From positions 110,205,885 through 110,269,884 of the forward strand of contig NC_063163.1 of the NCBI RefSeq assembly GCF_023159225.1: 64,000 nucleotides of DNA, in the 5' to 3' direction. Positions 23,091 through 35,200 of this stretch are shown in pieces. Position 1 is the stretch's first letter. Each line of letters starts with the position of its first letter. Under the pieces are notes generated by a model. That model made no database searches, had not been told where the DNA came from, and was given only the letters and a program-made list of their open reading frames with translations. Source of the stretch: Perognathus longimembris pacificus (Eukaryota > Chordata > Mammalia > Rodentia > Heteromyidae). Both the position numbers and the translations under genes were made by a program.

Positions 23091-24534
23091 TGTATGTATG
23101 TATTAATAAATAAATAAACAAATAAAAAAAGCTTATCGGTTTGTTTCAGTGTGGAAAACATATGCAGAAAAGATTTCTTTCTTGATAAACAAGTTGAACT
23201 TCCTCACCTCCAGTTAGTCTGAACAGTTTTGTTTGACTACTGACAGGATAGACTAAAACAATTTAAAAAAAATTATCACTGTTGTGCAGGATACTACAGT
23301 GTTTGACCACATGATCTTCTAACACACAAGAGGCCCTTCCACCAGCATTTGATTAGACCACTGGCTCCTGTCCTGTAGAATAACCCATGTCAACCAAGAT
23401 CACCGAGAAATTAGGTATCTTGGGAGAGGGAGATTTAGAACTCAATAACAAAGGCAAGGACAGCATTTTCTTAGGAGCCTAATACCTACCTTGGGCGACA
23501 GATATTATAAACAAACCCTGGCAAGACAGTATGAATGAAGCTTCTCTTGGCCCTCCTACTAACAGTTCAAGAGAGGACAGAAGAAACTCTGAGGCTAAAG
23601 GGAAAGAAAAGCATCTTATTTAGTGAAGGGTGGTAAGGAAAACCAACATGATTCAGAAGTAGAAAAAGGAAAGACAGACTCATGAGAAAATAGAGAGAAC
23701 ATATTCTCTGAAGAACAACACAGTCCTTGGATATCTGTAGATAAACGTGGGAGAGAAAATCACAAGGGAGTCTGTAAAGAGAATATGAGGAGTTATGTCA
23801 ACTCCTGAAATGAGAACTAGGTGTTTGGAAAAGAAATACAAATTCTAGAAGTGAGAAATTGTGCTACTCGAATATGTTTTCCTTTTAGTGTATAGGAATC
23901 CACACCAGTGTTTTAGCAGACAAAAACTCAAAGTACTCCAGTGAGTATGAAAGCCTCAAGGCTTATGTTAGTAGGAAAGGATTTAAGAGATAAAGCTTTC
24001 ATGAACAACAACAAAAACCAAACCCCAATCATAATCCCAGAAAACACCACAACCAAAAATTATTATTGCCTTCAAATCTCAAATAAACAAGCAAGGGCAA
24101 GCCCTTGCTTTAACTGCTAGAAATAGAAGTAGAGCGTGTCTCTTAGCAGGGGAAAAAAGACATGTGCCAAATAAATTAATAATTTGATTTGTATGTTTAC
24201 AGAATAAACTGTGCTGTAAAGACAATAATACAGGGCAATGAGACGGTGACAGTTGGGGGGGGTGGGCGGGGAGGGGAGGCCGCGGCGGGTGCGGGAAAGT
24301 TCTAAGTGAACCTATCCTGAAAGCCATGTGCAGATCTAGAGAAAGCATTGTAGGCACAGAGCACAGCAGGCTGCAGAGAGGGAGCTTAAGAACAGCGAGG
24401 ACTTGCAACATGGCTAAGAAGGTTGTTCTAGAAGTGGAAGGGGGAACAGGAAAGATCCCACAGACCGTTGCAATGTTATAGGGTTTCAGTCTCATAGTTG
24501 TCGAAAATCAGTAAAGGATATCAAGCAGGGTTTA
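23091..24534. other. single-copy sequence
   Basis: No gene recognised. Contains the G-rich motif at 24255-24276. The minus-strand frame over it (24079-24495) is open because of base composition. Confidence 0.4.
24255..24276 (+). other. G-quadruplex motif
   Basis: Four G-tracts (8, 3, 4 and 4 G) separated by single-base loops T, C and A, one of the most stable loop patterns known. A short CpG-rich stretch follows to 24295. Confidence 0.85.
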
Positions 24535-25594
24535 CTATGATATGATTTTCTTTTTTTTTAATTCTTTTTTTTAAGTTTTTATTATCAAACTGAATTACAG
24601 AGAGGTTACAGTTTCATACATTAGGCATTGGATACATTTCTTGTACTGTTTGTTACCTCTTCCCTCAATTTCTTCTCTTCCCACCCCCTTTCCCCCTGTG
24701 TCTCTCGATTTTGGTATTCCCTTTCAATTTCCTAGTTCTAATACCAGTATACACGGTTTCCAATATACTCAGATAAGATACAGAGATAGTGTAGGTACAA
24801 CCACAGGAAGGTGATACAAGAAGATCATCAATAATAGAAGCTACAGTTACACATAGCATGTTGAAAGTAGTTACAACTGTGATATAACAATCGTTTCCAT
24901 AACATGGAGTTAATTTCACTTAGCATCATCTTATGTGTTCATAAGGGCATAGCTATCAGGCTCTTGTGATCCTCTGCTGTGACTAGCCTAAACCTGTGCT
25001 AATTATTCCCTATGTGGGAGACCATAGAGTCCATGTTTCTTTGGGTCTGGCTCACTTCACTTAGTATAATTTTTTTCCAAGTCCTTCCATTTCCTTACAA
25101 ATGGGGCAATGTCATTCTTTCTGATAGAGGCATAAAATTCCATTGTGTATATGTACCATATTTTCGTGATCCATTCGTCTACTGAGGGGCATCTGGGTTG
25201 ATTCCGTATTTTAGCTATGACTCATTGCACTGCGATGAACATTGTTGTACTGGTGGCTTTACTGTGATTTTGTTTGTGGGCTTTTGGATAGATACCCAAA
25301 AGTGGGGCTGCTGGGTCATAGGGGAGTTCTATATTTAGCCTTCTGAGGAATCTCCATACTGCTTGCCAGAGTGGCTGAACCAGTTTACATTCCCACCAAC
25401 AATGAAGTAGGGTTCCCTTTTGGCCAAATCCCCTCCAACAATTGTTATTGTTAGTTTTCTTGATATAGGACATTCTTACTGGGGTGAGATGGAATCTCAA
25501 TGTTGTTTTGATTTGCATTTCTTTTATGGCCAGTGATGTAGAGCACTTTTTCATATGTCTCTTGGCCATTCTCATTTCCTCATCAGAGAAATCT

Positions 25595-25814
25595 ATTTTT
25601 TTTTTTTTTTTTTTTTTTTTTGCCAGTCCTGGGCCTTGGACTCAGGGCCTGAGCACCATCCCTGGCTTCTTCCAGCTCAAGGCCAGCACTCTGCCACCTG
25701 AGCCACAGCACCTCTTCTGGCCGTTTTCCATATATGTGGTGCTGGGGAATCGAACTGAGAGCTTCAGGTGTAGGAGGTAAGCACTCTTGCCACTAGGCCA
25801 TATTCCCAGCCCCC
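25595..25814 (-). repeat. young IDL-Geo SINE inside the L1
   Basis: T23 tail complement, right-monomer complement (GCCAGTCCTGGGCCTTGG, CTCAAGGCCAGCACTCTGCC), then the tRNA-like left monomer (GTGGTGCTGGGGAATCGAAC, CACTAGGCCATATTCCCAG). Flanked by the direct repeat AGAGAAATCT at 25585-25594 and 25815-25824. Confidence 0.9.
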
Positions 25815-26330
25815 AGAGAAATCTCTTTTTAAGTCTTTAGCCCACTTGATGCGGGGGCTATTGGTTCTTTGTGGTTTTGTTTTGGAGGAAGGTAATTTTT
25901 TGTGTTCTGCATATATTTTAGATATGAGGCCTTTGTCCGTTGAACCGCCGGTAAAGATCTTCTCCCAGTCTGTGGGCTTTCTGTTGATCTTGCGAGCTAT
26001 GTCCTTTGCCCTGCAGAAGCTCTGCAGTTTGATGCAGTCCCATTTGTCCAACCTTTCTTTGATTTGTAGCCTTTCTGGGTCTTTGTTAAGGAAGTTCCCT
26101 CCTGTGCCAAGGAGCCCAAGTGTTTCTCCTACTCCTTCCTTTAGTATTTTCAGGGTGTCTGTTTTGATTTCGAGGTCTACCTCAAAATCCATTTGGAATT
26201 GGATCCATTTGGAATTGATTTTGGTGCAGGGTGATATATAAGGATCTAGTTTTAGTTTGTTGCATGTATTGAACCAGTTTTGCCAGCACCATTTGTTAAA
26301 GAGGCTATCTTTCTTCCATACTATTGTTTT

Positions 26331-26388
26331 AGCTCCTTTATCAAAAGTTAAGTAGGCATAGCTCCTTTATCAAAAATTAAGTAGGCAT
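26331..26388. repeat. 29-bp tandem duplication in ORF2
   Basis: AGCTCCTTTATCAAAA...TAGGCAT occurs twice in direct succession with one difference. Other copies of this L1 have one unit. The net shift is not a multiple of three. Confidence 0.9.
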
Positions 26389-27968
26389 AGTTCTGTGGGT
26401 TCATTTCTGGGTCTTCGTCTCTGTGCCATTGGTCTTCAGGCCTGTTCCAGTGTCAATACCATGCTCTTTTTATTACTATATCTTTATAATACAACTTGAA
26501 GTTGGGTATTGTAATTCCTCCAGCACTGTTCTTTCTGCTTAGCTTTGTTTTTGCTATTCTAGGTCTTTTATTGTTCCATATGAATTTCTGGATTGCTTCC
26601 TCTATTTCATTAAAAAATGGTGTTGGGATATTAATGGGTATTGCATTGAATTTGTAGATAGCCTTTGGCAATATAGCCATTTTGATTATATTAATCCTCC
26701 CAATCCAGGAGCATGGGAGGATTTTCCATTTCCTTAGTTCTGCCTTAATTTCATTTTTCATGTTTTTAAAGTTCTCATCAAAGAGGTCTTTCACTTCTTT
26801 GGTTAAGGTTATTCCTAGGTATTTTATGTTTTTTGAGGCTATTGGAAAAGGAGTTGCTTTCCTGATTTCAGCCTCTGTCTTCGGGTTGTTAGCATAGAGA
26901 AAGGCCGTTGATTTTTGTGGGTTTATATCCTGCAACTTTGCCAAAGTTTTGGATCAGCTCTAGTAGCCTGGGGGTAGAGTCTTTGGGGTTCTTTAGGTAT
27001 AGGATCATGTCATCTGCGAAGAGAGAAAGTTTAACTTCATCTTTTCCTATTTGGATCCCCTTTATATTTTCTTCTTGCCTAATTGCTCTGGCTAGGAATT
27101 CTAGTATTACGTTGAAGAGCAGGGGAGAGAGTGGACATCCCTGTCTTATTCCTGATTTTAAAGGGAATGGCTTTAGTTTTTCACCATCTAGAGCTATGCT
27201 TGCTGTTGGTTTGTCATAAACTGCCTTGATTATATTCAGGAATGTTCCCTGGAATCTCAGTTTTTCCAGGGCTTTTAGCATAAATGGGTGCTGGATTTTG
27301 TCGAACGCTTTTTCCACATCCAGTGATATAACCATGTGGTTCTTTACCTTACTCCGACTGACATGGTGGATTACATTAATTGACTTGAATCAACTTTGAA
27401 CCACTTTGCATCCCAGGGATGAATCCAGTTTGGTCGTGGTGTATGATTTTTTTTTCAAATTTTTATTATCAAACTGATGTACAGAGAGGTTACAGTTTCA
27501 TACATTAGGCATTGGATACATTACTTGTACTGTTTTTTACCTAGTCCCTCATACCCCCCTCCCCCCACCCCCTTTCCCTTTACCCCCATGATGTGTTACA
27601 TTCACTTAGACCAAACAGTTTTGCAAGTATTGCTTTTGTAGTTTTTTTTATTTTTTTTTTACCCTGAGTCTCTCAATTTTGGTATTCCCTTTCAATTTCC
27701 TAGTTTTAATACCAGTGTACAGGGTTTCCAATATACTCAGATAATGTTACAGAGATAGTGTAGGTACAACCACAGGAAGCTGATACAAGAACATCATCTA
27801 TAATAGATGCTACAGATACACATGGTACGTTGAAAGTAGTTACAACTGTGATATAACAATCGTTTCCAACAACACGAAGTTCATTTCACTTAGCATCATC
27901 TTATGTGTTCATACGGGTATAGCTAAAGGGCTCTTGTGATCCTCTGCTGTAACTTGCCTAAACCTGTA

Positions 27969-30900
27969 CTAATTACTCCCAATAGGGAAGACCATAGAGT
28001 CCATGTTTCTTTGGGTCTGGCTCACTTCACTTAGTATAATTTTTTCCAAGTCCTTCCATTTCCTTACAAATGGGGCAATGTCATTCTTTCTGATAGAGGC
28101 ATAAAATTCCATTGTGTATATGTACCACATTTTCCTGATCCTTTCATCTACTCAGGGGCATCTGGGTTGGTGCCAGATTCTAGCTATGACAAATTGTGCT
28201 GCGATTAATATTGTTGTGCTGGTGGCTTTACTGTGAATTTTTTTGTGGACTTTTGGATAGATACCCAAAAGTGGGGCTGCTGGGTCATAGGGGAGTTCTA
28301 TATTAAGCCTTCTGAGGAATCTCCATACTGCTTGCCAGAGTGGCTGAACCAGTTTACATTCCCACCAACAATGAAGTAGGGTTCCCTTTTGGCCACATCC
28401 CCTCCAACAATTATTATTGTTAGTTTTCTTGATGTATGACATTCTTACCGGGGTAAGATGGAATCTCAATGTTGTTTTGATTTGCATTTCTTTTATGGCC
28501 AGTGATGTAGAGCAGGTTTTCATATGTCTTTTGGCCATTCTCATTTCCTCACCAGAGAAGTCTCTTTGTAAGTCTTTAGCCCACTTGATGAGGGGGCTAT
28601 TGGTTCTTTGCGGTTTTGTTTTGAAGGAAGGTAATTTTTTTAGTTCTGCATATATTTTAGAGATGAGGCCTTTGTCCGTTGAACTGCCGGTAAAGATCTT
28701 CTCTCAGTCTGTGGGCTTTCTGTTTATCTTGTGAGCTATGTCCTTTGCACTGCAGAAGCTCTGCAGTTTGATGCAGTCCCATTTGTCCAACCTTTCTTTG
28801 ATTGTAGCCTTTCTGAGTCTTTGTTAAGGAAGTTCCCTCCTGCGCCAAGGAGCCCAAGTGTTTCTCCTACTCCTTCCTTTAGTGTTTTCAGGGTGTCTGT
28901 TTTGATTTCGAGGTCTTTAATCCATTTGGAATTGATTTTGGTGCAAGGTGATATATAAGGATCTAGTTTTAGTTTGTTGCATGTGTTGAACCAGCTTTGC
29001 CAGCACCATTTGTTAAAGAGGCTATCTTTCTTCCAAGCTATTGTTTTAGCTCCTTTATCAAAGATTAAGTAGGCATAGTTCTGTGGATTCATTTCTGGTC
29101 TTCAATTCTGTTCCATTGGTCTTCAGGTCTGTTACGGTGCCAAAACCATGCTGTTTTTATTACTATAGCTTTATAATACAGCTTGAAGTTGGGTATTGTA
29201 ATTCCTCCAGGTCTGTTCTTTCTGCTTAGGAGTGTTTTTGCTATTCTAGGTCTTTCATTGTTCCATGTGAATTTCTGGATTGCTTCCTCTATTTCATTAA
29301 GGAATGGTGTTGGGATATTAATGGGTATTGCATTGAATTTGTATATAGCCTTTGGCAATATTGCCATTTTGATTATATTAATCCTCCCAATCCAGGAGCA
29401 TGGGAGGTTTTTCCATTTCCTTAGTTTTGACTTAATTTCATTTTTCAAGCTTTTAAAGTTCTCATCAAAGAGGTCTTTCACTTTTTTGGTTAAGGTTATT
29501 CCTAGATATTTTATGTTTTGGGGGTCTATTGCAAAAGGAGTTGCTTTCCTGATTTCCACCTCGGTCTTCGGGTCGTTAGCATAGAGAAAGGCTGTGGATT
29601 TTTGAGGGTTTATTTTATATCCTGCAACTTTGCCAAAGTTTTGGATCAGCTCTATTAGCTTGGGGGTAGAGTCTCTGGGAGTCTTTAGGTATAGGATCAT
29701 GTCATCTGCGAAGAGAGAAAGTTTAACTTCATCTTTTCCTATTTGGATCCCCTTTATATTTTCTTCTTGCCTAATTGCTCTGGCTAGGAATTCTAGTATT
29801 ATGTTGAAGAGCAGGGGAGAGAGTGGACATCCCTGCCTTGTTGCTGATTTTAAAGGGAATGGCTTTAGTTTTTCCCCATTTAGAGTTAAATTTGCTGTTG
29901 GTTTGTCATAAACTGCCTTGATTATATTCAAGAATGTTCCCTGGAATTCCAGTTTTTCCAGGGCTTTTAGCATAAATGGGTGCTGGATTTTGTCGAACGC
30001 TTTTTCCGCATCCAGAGATAAAACCAAGTGGTTCTTTATCTTGTTCCGGCTGATATGGTGGATTACATTAATTGACTTGCGTATATTAAACCGACTTTGC
30101 ATCCCTGGGAAGAATCCCGTTTGATCGTGGTGTATGATTTTTTTTGATGACCTGTTGAAGTCGATTGACCAGAATTTTGCTCAGAATTTTTGCATCTATG
30201 TTCATCAGAGAAATCGGACTATAGTCCTCTTTCTATTGTGAGTCCCTGCCGGGTATGGGGATGAGGGTTATACTGGCTCCATGGAATGCGTCTGGTAGAG
30301 AACGTTCTCTTTCAATTTCATTGAAGAGTTTGAGAAATATTGGTATGAGTTCTGTTTTGAAGGCCTTGTAGAATTCTGCTGTGAATCCGTCTGGATCTGG
30401 GCTTTTCTTGGATGGGAGATCACTTATTGCCGTTTCTATTTCAATACTGGATATGGGTCTGTTTAGAAGGTTTAAATCTTCATAGTTGAGTTTGGGGATA
30501 TTAATTTTTTTATAGGAAATTATCCATTTCTTCCAAGTTCTCAAATTTGTTGGCATAAAGTTTGCAAAATAGTCCCTTATTGTGTTCTGAATTTTGGTTG
30601 TTTCTGTGGTGATGTATGTTACCTGTTTCATCTCTTATCTTGTTTATTTGAGTGTGCTGCCTTCGTTTTTTGGTCAGGTTTGCTAGGGGTCTGTTTATCT
30701 TGTTGATTTTTTCAAAGAACCAACTCTTTGTTTTGTTGATTCTTTCGATGGTTTTTTTTTTTGTCTCTAATTGATTTAATTCTGATTTGATTTTAATTAT
30801 TTGCTTTTAATTATTTGACTTGGGGTTTGGCTTGGTGTTCTCTTTCAAGGAAATTAAGGTGCTTCCTTAAATTACTGAGTTGCTGTTTCTCCAGTTTGTT

Positions 30901-32050
30901 GGTGTATGCACTCAGAGATATAAATTTTCCTCTGAGTACTGCCTTTGCTGTGTCCCAAAGGAGCTGGTACTTTGTGTCCTCATTTTGGTTGAATTCCATA
31001 AACATTTGAATTTCCGTTTTAATTTCTTCAATGACCCACTGATGGTTCAGCAGTGTGTTGTTTAGTCTCCATGAATTGTAGGATTTTCTGTGGTGGCTGT
31101 TTGAGTTGAGCTCTAATTTTATTCCATTATGGTCTGAGAGAATGCAGGGACTGGTTTTGATACTTCTGAATTTGTACAGATTTTCTTTGTGCTCTAAGAT
31201 GTGATCTATTTTGGAGAAAGTTCCATGTGCTGCTGAGAAGAATGTGTACTCTGTTGTTGCTGGGTGGAATATTCTGTAGATGTCGGTGAAGTCTAGTTGG
31301 TCTATGCAATTGTTTAGTTCTGCGGTTTCTTTGTTCAGTTTTTGGCGTGTTGATCTGTCCAGAGGTGATAGTGGAGTGTTAAAGTCCCCAATTATCAATG
31401 TGTTTGGGTCTATGAGTATTTTTAGAGTCAGTAGTGTTTGTTTGATGAAGTTGGGTGCTCCTGCATTTGGTGTGTAGATATTTAGGATGGTTATATCTTC
31501 CTGTAGGAGAGATCCCTTTACTAGTATGTAGTAAACTTCTTTGCCTCTTCTTACCTTTTTTAGTTTGAAGCCAATTTTGTCTGATATTAGGATTGCAACT
31601 CCAGCCTGCTTATGGGGGCCATTTCCTTGATAGACTTGATTCCAGCCTTTCACTTTTAGAAGATGTTTACTTTTGCTGGATAGATGTGTCTCTTGGAGGC
31701 AGAAGAAAGATGGATCTTGATTTTTTTTAATATATTCTTTTTTTTTTTTTTGGCCAGTCCTGGGCCTTGGACTCAGGGCCTGAGCACCGTCCCTGGCTTC
31801 TTCCCGCTCAAGGCAAGCACTCTGCCACCTGAGCCACAGTGCCCCTTCTGGCCATTTTCCATATATGTGGTGCTGGGGAATTGAACCGAGAGCTTCATGT
31901 GTAGGAGACAAGCACTCTTGCCACTAGGCCATATTCTCAGCCCGGATCTTGATTTTTGATTCAACTTATGAGCCTATGTCGTTTGATTAGAGAATTAAGT
32001 CCATTAATGTTGAGAGTTAGGATTGAGAGCTGATCATTTGTTCCTTTCAT
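27969..32050 (-). pseudogene. L1 ORF2 (endonuclease/reverse transcriptase), inactivated
   Basis: ORF2p nicks target DNA and reverse-transcribes the L1 RNA on the freed 3' end. Starting from the ATG at 32050, the endonuclease part shows QETHL (Glu of the active site), [18 protein letters not shown] (Asp/Asn), KIDHIL and LSDHNG (Asp-His). The RT part (29089-30102, one 337-codon frame) shows [12 protein letters not shown] and [12 protein letters not shown], and the C-terminus shows [18 protein letters not shown]. It is broken by a TGG-to-TGA stop shortly after the start (about 31965), by the SINE at 31727-31943, by frameshifts (for example near 30235 and the T11 run near 30752-30762) and by others. 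Family length is about 1280 residues. Confidence 0.9.
31727..31943 (-). repeat. young IDL-Geo SINE inside the L1 endonuclease region
   Basis: T-tail, right monomer (GGCCAGTCCTGGGCCTTGG) and tRNA-like left monomer (GTGGTGCTGGGGAATTGAAC). Direct repeats GGATCTTGATTTTT flank it at 31712-31725 and 31944-31957. Confidence 0.9.
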
Positions 32051-32108
32051 TATCACTGTCTTGTTAAAAGCTTTGTCTTCCCAATTCTTGATCTGATATT
32101 CTGGTTTA

Positions 32109-33207
32109 CTATTTAGGGTTCATTTCTCTGTCTGTATTGAGATCTTGATTATTTTCCCTGTATTGTACATCTTTGAGAATTTTCTGTAAAGCTGGTTTGG
32201 TGGAGATATATTGTTTCAGTTTTTCCTTACTGTGGAAGACTTTTATTTGACCTTTGGCTATGAATGAGAGTTTAGCTGGGTACAGTATTCTTGGTTGGTA
32301 GTTATTTTTATTTAGGGTTTGGCATACCTCATTCCAGTCTCTCCTTGCTTTCATGGTCTCTGCTGAGAAGTCTGGGGTAATTCTGATCGCTTTTCCTTTA
32401 TATGTGATTGTTTTCTTCTCCCTAACAGCTTTAAGGATTCTTTCCTTGGACTCTATTGATTCTGGTTTGATCACAATGTGTCGGTGGGATGTCCTGTTCT
32501 GGTCTGGTCAGTTTGGGGTTCTAAATGCTTCTTGTATCTGTATAGGCCTATCCTTCTGGATATTTGGGAAGTTCTCAGCTAATATTCTGTTAAATAGGTT
32601 GCCTATTCCATTAGCTTCTTTCTCCAGATTTTCCTCAATACCTATTATCCTTAAATTGGGCTTCCTGATTGTGTCTTGGAGCTCCTGGAATGATCTGTTT
32701 TGTTGATTGGATTGGGTTTGTATTGATTTTTTTATCTTTCACCATACATTCTAGGAAATCTTCAGCTCCTGAGATTCGATCCTCTGCTTCAGTTAGTCGG
32801 GACTGTAGGCTAGCTACTTGATTTCGATTCTCTTTTCCTTCTGATTGGTCTTTCCTGATGATTTCCATGTCATCTCTTAGGTCTTGTATGGACTTCTTTA
32901 CTTCATTAGCTTCATTAATTTCGTTTTGAGTGCTAACTGTCAAATCTTTAAGCTGGGTAGCCATCTTTTCATTTGACTCTTGAATTTCATTTATCTTTCT
33001 ATTTGTCGAGGCCATGTAATCATCTATTACTTTATGGAAGGATTGCTGTATTGATTCAAGCTTTTCATTTATCATATTTATCAGTAGACTTTGTAGAACA
33101 TTTTGAGGGTTCTCTTCTATGTCTTTGATTGACTGCTCTGCTGCCTGCTTGTTTTGAGTGGAAGATAAGACTCCATTGTTTGCCATCTTTCTTGTGTTTC
33201 TTATGCC
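32109..33207 (-). pseudogene. L1 ORF1, inactivated
   Basis: The product would be the coiled-coil RNA-binding protein of L1. The conserved start is the ATG at 33207 (MGIRNTRKMANN); the upstream in-frame codon at 33249 is GTG. The coiled coil is about 7 residues (one heptad) shorter than in the plus-strand copy. The frame shifts near 32730 within an A-run and a CGA-to-TGA stop lies near 32509. The C-terminal domain (32474-32109) keeps the conserved ARRDWNEV motif and YPAKLSFI. Confidence 0.88.
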
Positions 33208-35200
33208 CATTTGGATTGGGAATGCCAATCTACAAGCACCTGTGAGCACCGTTTAAGACCCAAAGCAGACTTTACCAAGCACTGTTGTGTAAATCTTAGA
33301 AGTTCTCAATTATATACAGATACCTTGTATACCTGTATATAAAATTAGATTTGGTGTTCCTAGAGAATACAATTTCAATATAACAACCAATCCTGAGGCT
33401 TGTATTTAGTAGTTACTTATTTACTGTTACAACCCTATGAGAAATTCCTGTTCTTATATTAAGTTATTTTAGGACTGGCTTTCTCTATGAACCCCTTTGA
33501 TTCACTCGGATTAAGCAGGGATAACCTCTATCCAATAACCAGGAGTCAATGGAATCTGGAGGTCCTGGAAGTAAGTCAGGAGGGTAAGTTAGAAGTAGTA
33601 AAGAGAATAGAGTAAAATGTATGGGGGGGGGGTGATGATTTTGGTTTAGTTTCAGTGACGTGGAAATGTGGAGAAGAGTAGAATCAGTAGAAAGAACAAG
33701 GTTAAAATGGTAGACAATGGAGAGTTAGCAGTAAAGAGTGGAGGTGATATTCATAGGAAAGTAATTTTTAAAGAAAGAGAATGCAAATAGAGAAATAAAG
33801 AAAAAATACTGGAAGGCAGATGCACAGAACAGAGAAAATTTATTTAAAAAAATAAAAAGGAAAAATCCCAGAAAAACGAACAACCCCCCCCGCCAAAAAA
33901 AAAAAAACTTGATAGAACAAACAGGAAAAAATGGAAAACAAAAATAAAACCAACAACGTTTCAGAAATGAAAATATAAAAAAAAGAAAAGAAGAAAGTTT
34001 AAAAAATATTTGAGAAAAAAAATGTAGCCTACCTTGTTTGGGTGGGTTCTCTACAGTCTCTGGTTTCCTTGGGATGGTCTGCAGTCTTTTCTGCCGCTTG
34101 GCTGGTTTGACTTGCTTTCAGCTCACAGGGGGTGGATCTGCTTTGGCCCTCTTCCCCTGTTAGTGAAATCCTGGGTCTCTGTGGTTCCCACAGCTTACAG
34201 GTAAGACTTGAGCGTCCACTGTAGATGGGGGACGTGAACAGTCTCGGGAACCGTGGCAACTCCCGTCTGCTGTGGGGCCACTGCCTTTAACACCTGGATT
34301 TGAATAGGCTGTGGACTCAGCAGTGCGAGGCGCCTCTGGCCTGGTTTACTCGGCTGAGAGATGCTTGCCTGGGGGAGGTTCCTCCCTCCTGGGTGGGGCG
34401 GCCTGGGCAGAGCTGGCTATGGAATTCAGCTCCATTTCAGGCTGGGAATTGGGCTTCCTCTGTGATGGGACCATTTATCTGTCTCAGGAACTGTTTGTTC
34501 TCCCATCTGGCTGTTCCGTGCTGCTGGTAGCTGCGTACCGCTTTTGCTTTTAATTTAGGAATTCCAGCGGGGAAGGCAGGGAACCTCTAGCTGAACCGAG
34601 GTCCGGGATGAGTCTCCCTCCTGGGGAAGGGGTGTTCTCCTGGGCAGAGCTGGCTCTCACTGGTCGGTCCCTCTTGCCCTTCTCAAAGATGGCTGCTTTG
34701 TCCTCGCTTTCCCCAGGCTCGCTTTAGTTCCAGTCTGGTCTGACCCTATGCCAGTGTCAAAGATGGCGCTTTGCTCTGGCAGTGGGGGAAGGGCTACCTC
34801 CCAGAAGCTGCTCTGTGGGTGCAAGTGAGAATGTCTTTCGTGGGGTACTCACCCTTTCTCTGTGATTTCGGCCCATCCATGCTCAGCCTGCGATCTGTGT
34901 GTGTCCACCCCCATCTAGAGGATTTCTCCCTGGTCACCACTGTGTGCTTTAGGTGCACGGAATGGAGGGCGCTGTGCCAGCGCCGGCACTGGCGTGGTGG
35001 CGGGATGCCACCCGAAGCTCAAATCTGTGTTTTCAGGCCAGCAAAGTTGATTTTTCCTTCCTAGCCAGAATCCCTGTACTGTTATAACTTACTTGGGCTG
35101 TCTTTCTAGGAGTAAAAGTTTCCCTGGAGTGGGAAAACTGCAGTGTTGGAGGGAGCTCAGCTAGGGCTCTGCTGCTCCTCCGCCATCTTCCCGGAAGTCT
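33208..35200 (-). promoter_or_regulatory. L1 5' untranslated region and promoter
   Basis: About 2 kb upstream of ORF1. The first bases on the minus strand, CTTCCGGGAAGATGGCGG, combine an ETS-type (ACTTCCGG) and a YY1-type (AAGATGGC) motif. YY1 binding near +1 is known to set the start site of human L1. GC-rich from 35150 to 34250, then a long A/T-homopolymer zone (34020-33640). Two reversed AAGATGGC motifs at 34690 and 34765 point into an open antisense frame (see findings). Confidence 0.8.

Larger units (their letters stand above)
24557..27446 (-). repeat. extra copy of the L1 3' third (ORF2 3' part plus 3' UTR)
   Basis: Homologous over its length to 27456-30137, differing by roughly 8% over the stretch I compared by eye (25020-25270 against 27990-28240). 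It lacks about 85 bases of 3' untranslated sequence that the other copy keeps. It ends at GGTGTATGATTTTTTTT, exactly where the intact ORF2 carries the same motif at 30129-30145. Confidence 0.85.
24999..27446 (-). pseudogene. partial L1 ORF2 (RT C-terminal part and Cys-rich end)
   Basis: Minus-strand frames give the L1 reverse transcriptase segment with [15 protein letters not shown] (about 27030-27000), the [20 protein letters not shown] region and the C-terminal [19 protein letters not shown] zinc-knuckle-like region (about 25440-25370), in which the second cysteine is phenylalanine. A young SINE splits it at 25595-25814 and several frameshifts break it. A 29-bp unit is tandemly doubled at 26331-26388. 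The ORF2 stop corresponds to the TAG at 25001-24999. It has no 5' part of its own. Confidence 0.85.

Noticed and set aside
24079..24495. 138-codon minus-strand frame
   Set aside because: Open mainly because of the G-rich motif and local composition. No family resemblance.
29089..30102. 337-codon RT frame as an active gene
   Set aside because: It is only the reverse-transcriptase part of an L1 ORF2 that is broken upstream by a stop, a SINE insertion and frameshifts.
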